64,000 nucleotides of DNA from assembly GCA_022509165.1 (NCBI GenBank), contig JAFLTT010000010.1:1-64000 (forward strand), written 5' to 3'. The position numbers and the translations under genes were made by a program. Of this stretch, positions 61,695 through 64,000 are shown piece after piece. The notes beneath the pieces are model-generated. The model worked only from the letters and a program-made list of their open reading frames with translations, was not told the origin of the DNA and made no database searches. This DNA comes from Muribaculaceae bacterium. GTDB taxonomy: Bacteria; Bacteroidota; Bacteroidia; Bacteroidales; Muribaculaceae. Numbering within the stretch: position 1 is the first letter of the stretch; each line of letters begins with the position of its first letter.

Positions 61695-63239
61695 TTAGTC
61701 TTCAACTACCGGTGAAATCACCATAGCTGAAATACATCCATCAGTAGCTGTTAGACCAGTGGTTCCTATTAGAGTTAATTCAATAGTTCCATCTGATTGT
61801 GGAAGAACATTTTCAAATTTATATCCTTGATCTTCAAAGTTATATGAATCCCAAATAAAAGTATCAGAGGTTCCGGCTATTCCTTGATAAATTTCAGTAG
61901 AAGTATTTAATTCATATATAAGTTCAAAATTTGTTTTACGAGCAGTGTGAGTAGCTCTATAACGAGTTGCTAAAATAGTGACATTAATTGGTTTAGTGGG
62001 TTCTAGCCCAGATATTTTAATTGATCCTTTTTCTGTGTCGTTAACCATAAAGGAATCTTTCCATACATTCTTGGGCCATTCTATCCCATAAACTGTTATA
62101 CTTGCATCTGGCTCAGTGTCATTTCCTGGATATCTATCGCTAAATCCGGACAATGTTAAAGCTAAAGGAGAATCATCTCCAGATGCATATTTTAAAGTTA
62201 AAGAGGAAGTTTCTCTTGACGTAATTTTATTCCATGAATCATCTGAATCATTTTTTGATGCGTTCCCAAAATCTAACTTAACATCATCAGCAAGTCCTTC
62301 CGGTTTTTCGGGTTCATCTGCCTCATCTTCTTTATCTTCTCCAAATCCTACATTGCTTTCAAGGTCTGAATCTTGCCATTCCGGGGCGTCTACTACTTCA
62401 AATCCTATTTCTTCAAGTTCATAAGCTGAATAGAGATTAATGGTGTAATTGTAAGCATGGCCCATTTCCCATTCATCAACTTCATCAGTCTTTACAGGTA
62501 TTTGGAAGTCTTTTTCAATTGCTTGGTCTTCAATGCCTGTGGCAGATACCTTGAAGGAAAGAACTACATCTTCGTCCAGTTCCTGTGGAAGCAGATATTT
62601 TACTCCTTTATTGTCATTTAAATTAAAAGAATAAGAGTCTTTTTCTGCTCCATTAGTCCACTCAAGAGATGTTCCTGCGTTAAAGGTAGCTTCAAGCGAT
62701 CCTTTATTAATTACAGAACCTAATGATACCTCTGAAACAGTAAATTGGATATTATCATCTTCTTCGCTGAGGAAAGATACCTGCACTTTTGCCAAGGCAT
62801 GTTGGAAGTTCAATGACACCGGATCATTACCGCTGTTAGTAGCTTGAACAGGAGAAGCAACTGCTACAACAAGATCATCATCTCCGGGAGTATAGTCATT
62901 GATAGTTAGGGCGGCCAAATTATAGGAAGCTGTAACGGCTGACGGTGCTACGGCAGCAAAATTATAAGTTTTACCTGATACCCAGAATTTGGTTTCAGAG
63001 GGTGTCCATACACCAGTAGTTTTGCTCACAATTGTTCCGTCAAAAACGAGAGAATTAGCATCATAACCTCCGTAAACATAGAAAGTTTGGAGATTAGTGC
63101 TTGTTACGTCTGCTCTTGTAGTCTTACCTACATAAGTGTTGAATCCGATGGCATTACTTTGTGCCACTTCTACTGTTTCCTGGTTGGCACAACTTGCCAA
63201 CAAGGCTGCCATTCCGGCAAATAAAAAAATCTTTTTCAT
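61695..63239 (-). CDS. fimbrillin-family lipoprotein
   Basis: 514 residues. Lipobox LLASC (Cys17). The N-terminal half (SNAIGFNTYVGKTTRADV, TFYVYGGYDAN, VSLNFQHALAKVQVSF, MGHAYNYTINLYS) is a fimbrillin-type domain closely similar to that of the neighbouring 783-residue protein. A Glu/Asp-rich linker follows, and residues about 318-514 match the neighbour's C-terminal domain (WKDSFMVNDTEKGSIKISGL, ARKTNFEL, TEIYQGIAG, YNFEDQGYKFENVLPQSDGTI, ISAMVISP). The last domain resembles galactose-binding-like or carbohydrate-binding modules. Probably a surface adhesin or fimbria-related protein rather than a main fimbrial subunit. Confidence 0.82.
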   Translation of the reverse strand: MKKIFLFAGMAALLASCANQETVEVAQSNAIGFNTYVGKTTRADVTSTNLQTFYVYGGYDANSLVFDGTIVSKTTGVWTPSETKFWVSGKTYNFAAVAPSAVTASYNLAALTINDYTPGDDDLVVAVASPVQATNSGNDPVSLNFQHALAKVQVSFLSEEDDNIQFTVSEVSLGSVINKGSLEATFNAGTSLEWTNGAEKDSYSFNLNDNKGVKYLLPQELDEDVVLSFKVSATGIEDQAIEKDFQIPVKTDEVDEWEMGHAYNYTINLYSAYELEEIGFEVVDAPEWQDSDLESNVGFGEDKEDEADEPEKPEGLADDVKLDFGNASKNDSDDSWNKITSRETSSLTLKYASGDDSPLALTLSGFSDRYPGNDTEPDASITVYGIEWPKNVWKDSFMVNDTEKGSIKISGLEPTKPINVTILATRYRATHTARKTNFELIYELNTSTEIYQGIAGTSDTFIWDSYNFEDQGYKFENVLPQSDGTIELTLIGTTGLTATDGCISAMVISPVVED

Positions 63240-63282
63240 TGTATAGGTTTTATTAGATTAAATATTTTCAATTATTAATATT

Positions 63283-64000
63283 TCAATTTAATGGGATATC
63301 CGTGTTATCTCCCCAGTCGTCAACATCAGGTTGGAATCCGGAATTTCCTCCCACCATATCATCAGGAATATTGATGTCCGAAATGGTTATTACGCCTCCT
63401 TTCGGTTGAGTAGCAATTTGATCCGTTACGTCGTGATCTAATGTCAAAGTTTTTCCGTTTGTGAGTTTCACTATCAAACGAAGGTCATGTTGACCTGAAT
63501 AATCCGACCTTGCCTTTGGCTTATATCCTTCCGAAGAGGGTATTCCAAAAGTCATTACCTGGACCCCGATTCCATAACTTGTTTTCTCACATTCGAAAAC
63601 GAAGGTAGCCTTGGAATCAGAAGTATTTCCGGTCATTATATTCACGGTCTCAGCCATTCCAGCCAAAGCTCCGGTGGCCTCCTTTACATATTCAAGATTT
63701 TTTTCTATATGATACTTTATCACATATCCGTAGGCCAAGGGTGAAATCACTACCTTATCCGGCAGTTCACCATTAAGGATCTGTTCTTCGGTGACTTCTA
63801 TAAAGGCCCCATATAGTATATCAGGCTGCTTCACGTTTCTTTCACCTTTATGGAGATCTGTGAAAGATGTGTTTGTGTGATTGCCGGTAGAAGCTATTAC
63901 TGTGTTAGGAGAACCTAAATTGTTTACAGTCACATAATCTGAATCATCATTAAAAAACAGGATAGCACGTGTGGTTGGTTCTATTGAGAAACTACCTCCT
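63283..64000 (-). CDS. DUF5119-like fimbrillin-cluster lipoprotein, 5' part missing (window edge)
   Basis: The frame is open to the window edge, 238 codons plus stop; an internal GTG at 63933 is not the start. The partial protein has segments typical of DUF5119 proteins: SPLAYGYVIKYHIEKNLEYVKEATGALAGMAETVNIMTG, FECEKTSYGIGVQVMTFG and LIVKLTNGKTLTLDHDVTDQ, ending with a short DVDDWGD-type tail. DUF5119 lipoproteins occur in fimbriae-like gene clusters of Bacteroidales and may be tip or accessory proteins. It is followed by the 514-residue fimbrillin with a 43-base gap and no terminator, so one transcript is likely. Confidence 0.75.
   Translation of the reverse strand, partial: GGSFSIEPTTRAILFFNDDSDYVTVNNLGSPNTVIASTGNHTNTSFTDLHKGERNVKQPDILYGAFIEVTEEQILNGELPDKVVISPLAYGYVIKYHIEKNLEYVKEATGALAGMAETVNIMTGNTSDSKATFVFECEKTSYGIGVQVMTFGIPSSEGYKPKARSDYSGQHDLRLIVKLTNGKTLTLDHDVTDQIATQPKGGVITISDINIPDDMVGGNSGFQPDVDDWGDNTDIPLN

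Overview
The window reads as a chromosomal segment of a Bacteroidales bacterium, most likely of the Muribaculaceae/Bacteroides type. The evidence is the gldKLMN-porP-porT type IX secretion locus, the trp gene order B-E-G-D-C-F-A, promoters of the form TTTG-N19-20-TAnnTTTG, fimbrillin and DUF5119 surface lipoproteins, frequent TTG/GTG starts and little use of Shine-Dalgarno sequences. No insertion sequence, integrase, rRNA or CRISPR array was found.

Layout. 1-2.8 kb: a partial flavodoxin lipoprotein, an aldo/keto reductase, a decayed SDR fragment, an ORF6N DNA-binding gene with two related palindromes, and tRNA-Ser. 2.9-8.5 kb: a secreted protein made of twelve 11-residue repeats, an RsmF-like rRNA methyltransferase, a LolD-like ATPase, a DUF3467 protein, cysS and tcdA. 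8.6-15.2 kb: a complete tryptophan operon preceded by a leader peptide with tandem Trp codons and mutually exclusive hairpins (an attenuator). 15.2-19.1 kb: a glycosyltransferase, a Wzx-like flippase and a sodium symporter. 19.3-26.3 kb: the T9SS operon porT-porP-gldK-L-M-N on the minus strand. 26.4-40.6 kb: housekeeping genes (dgt, comF, recX, prmC, pyrE, rhomboid, nuclease-family protein, M3 peptidase, ribD). 40.7-48.7 kb: an envelope cluster (DUF6242 and DUF6089 proteins, uppS, bamA, two Skp-like chaperones, murI). 49.4 kb: tRNA-Leu. 49.6-59.1 kb: a minus-strand hexuronide operon, GH2-uxuA-SDR reductase-uxaC-exuT-kdgK-kdgA, able to take a glucuronide to pyruvate and glyceraldehyde 3-phosphate. 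59.2-64 kb: a fimbrillin-type surface cluster whose first paralogue carries an inserted SGNH/DUF4886 hydrolase domain.

The most informative non-coding structures are the trp attenuator, the paired ORF6N palindromes (one upstream, one inside the gene), two copies of a REP-like dispersed repeat 30 kb apart, and a different low-complexity or palindromic repeat in almost every gap of the hexuronide operon. No single locus is a clear new defence or secretion system. The best candidates for something undescribed are the ORF6N circuit, the 11-mer repeat protein and the fimbrillin-SGNH fusion.
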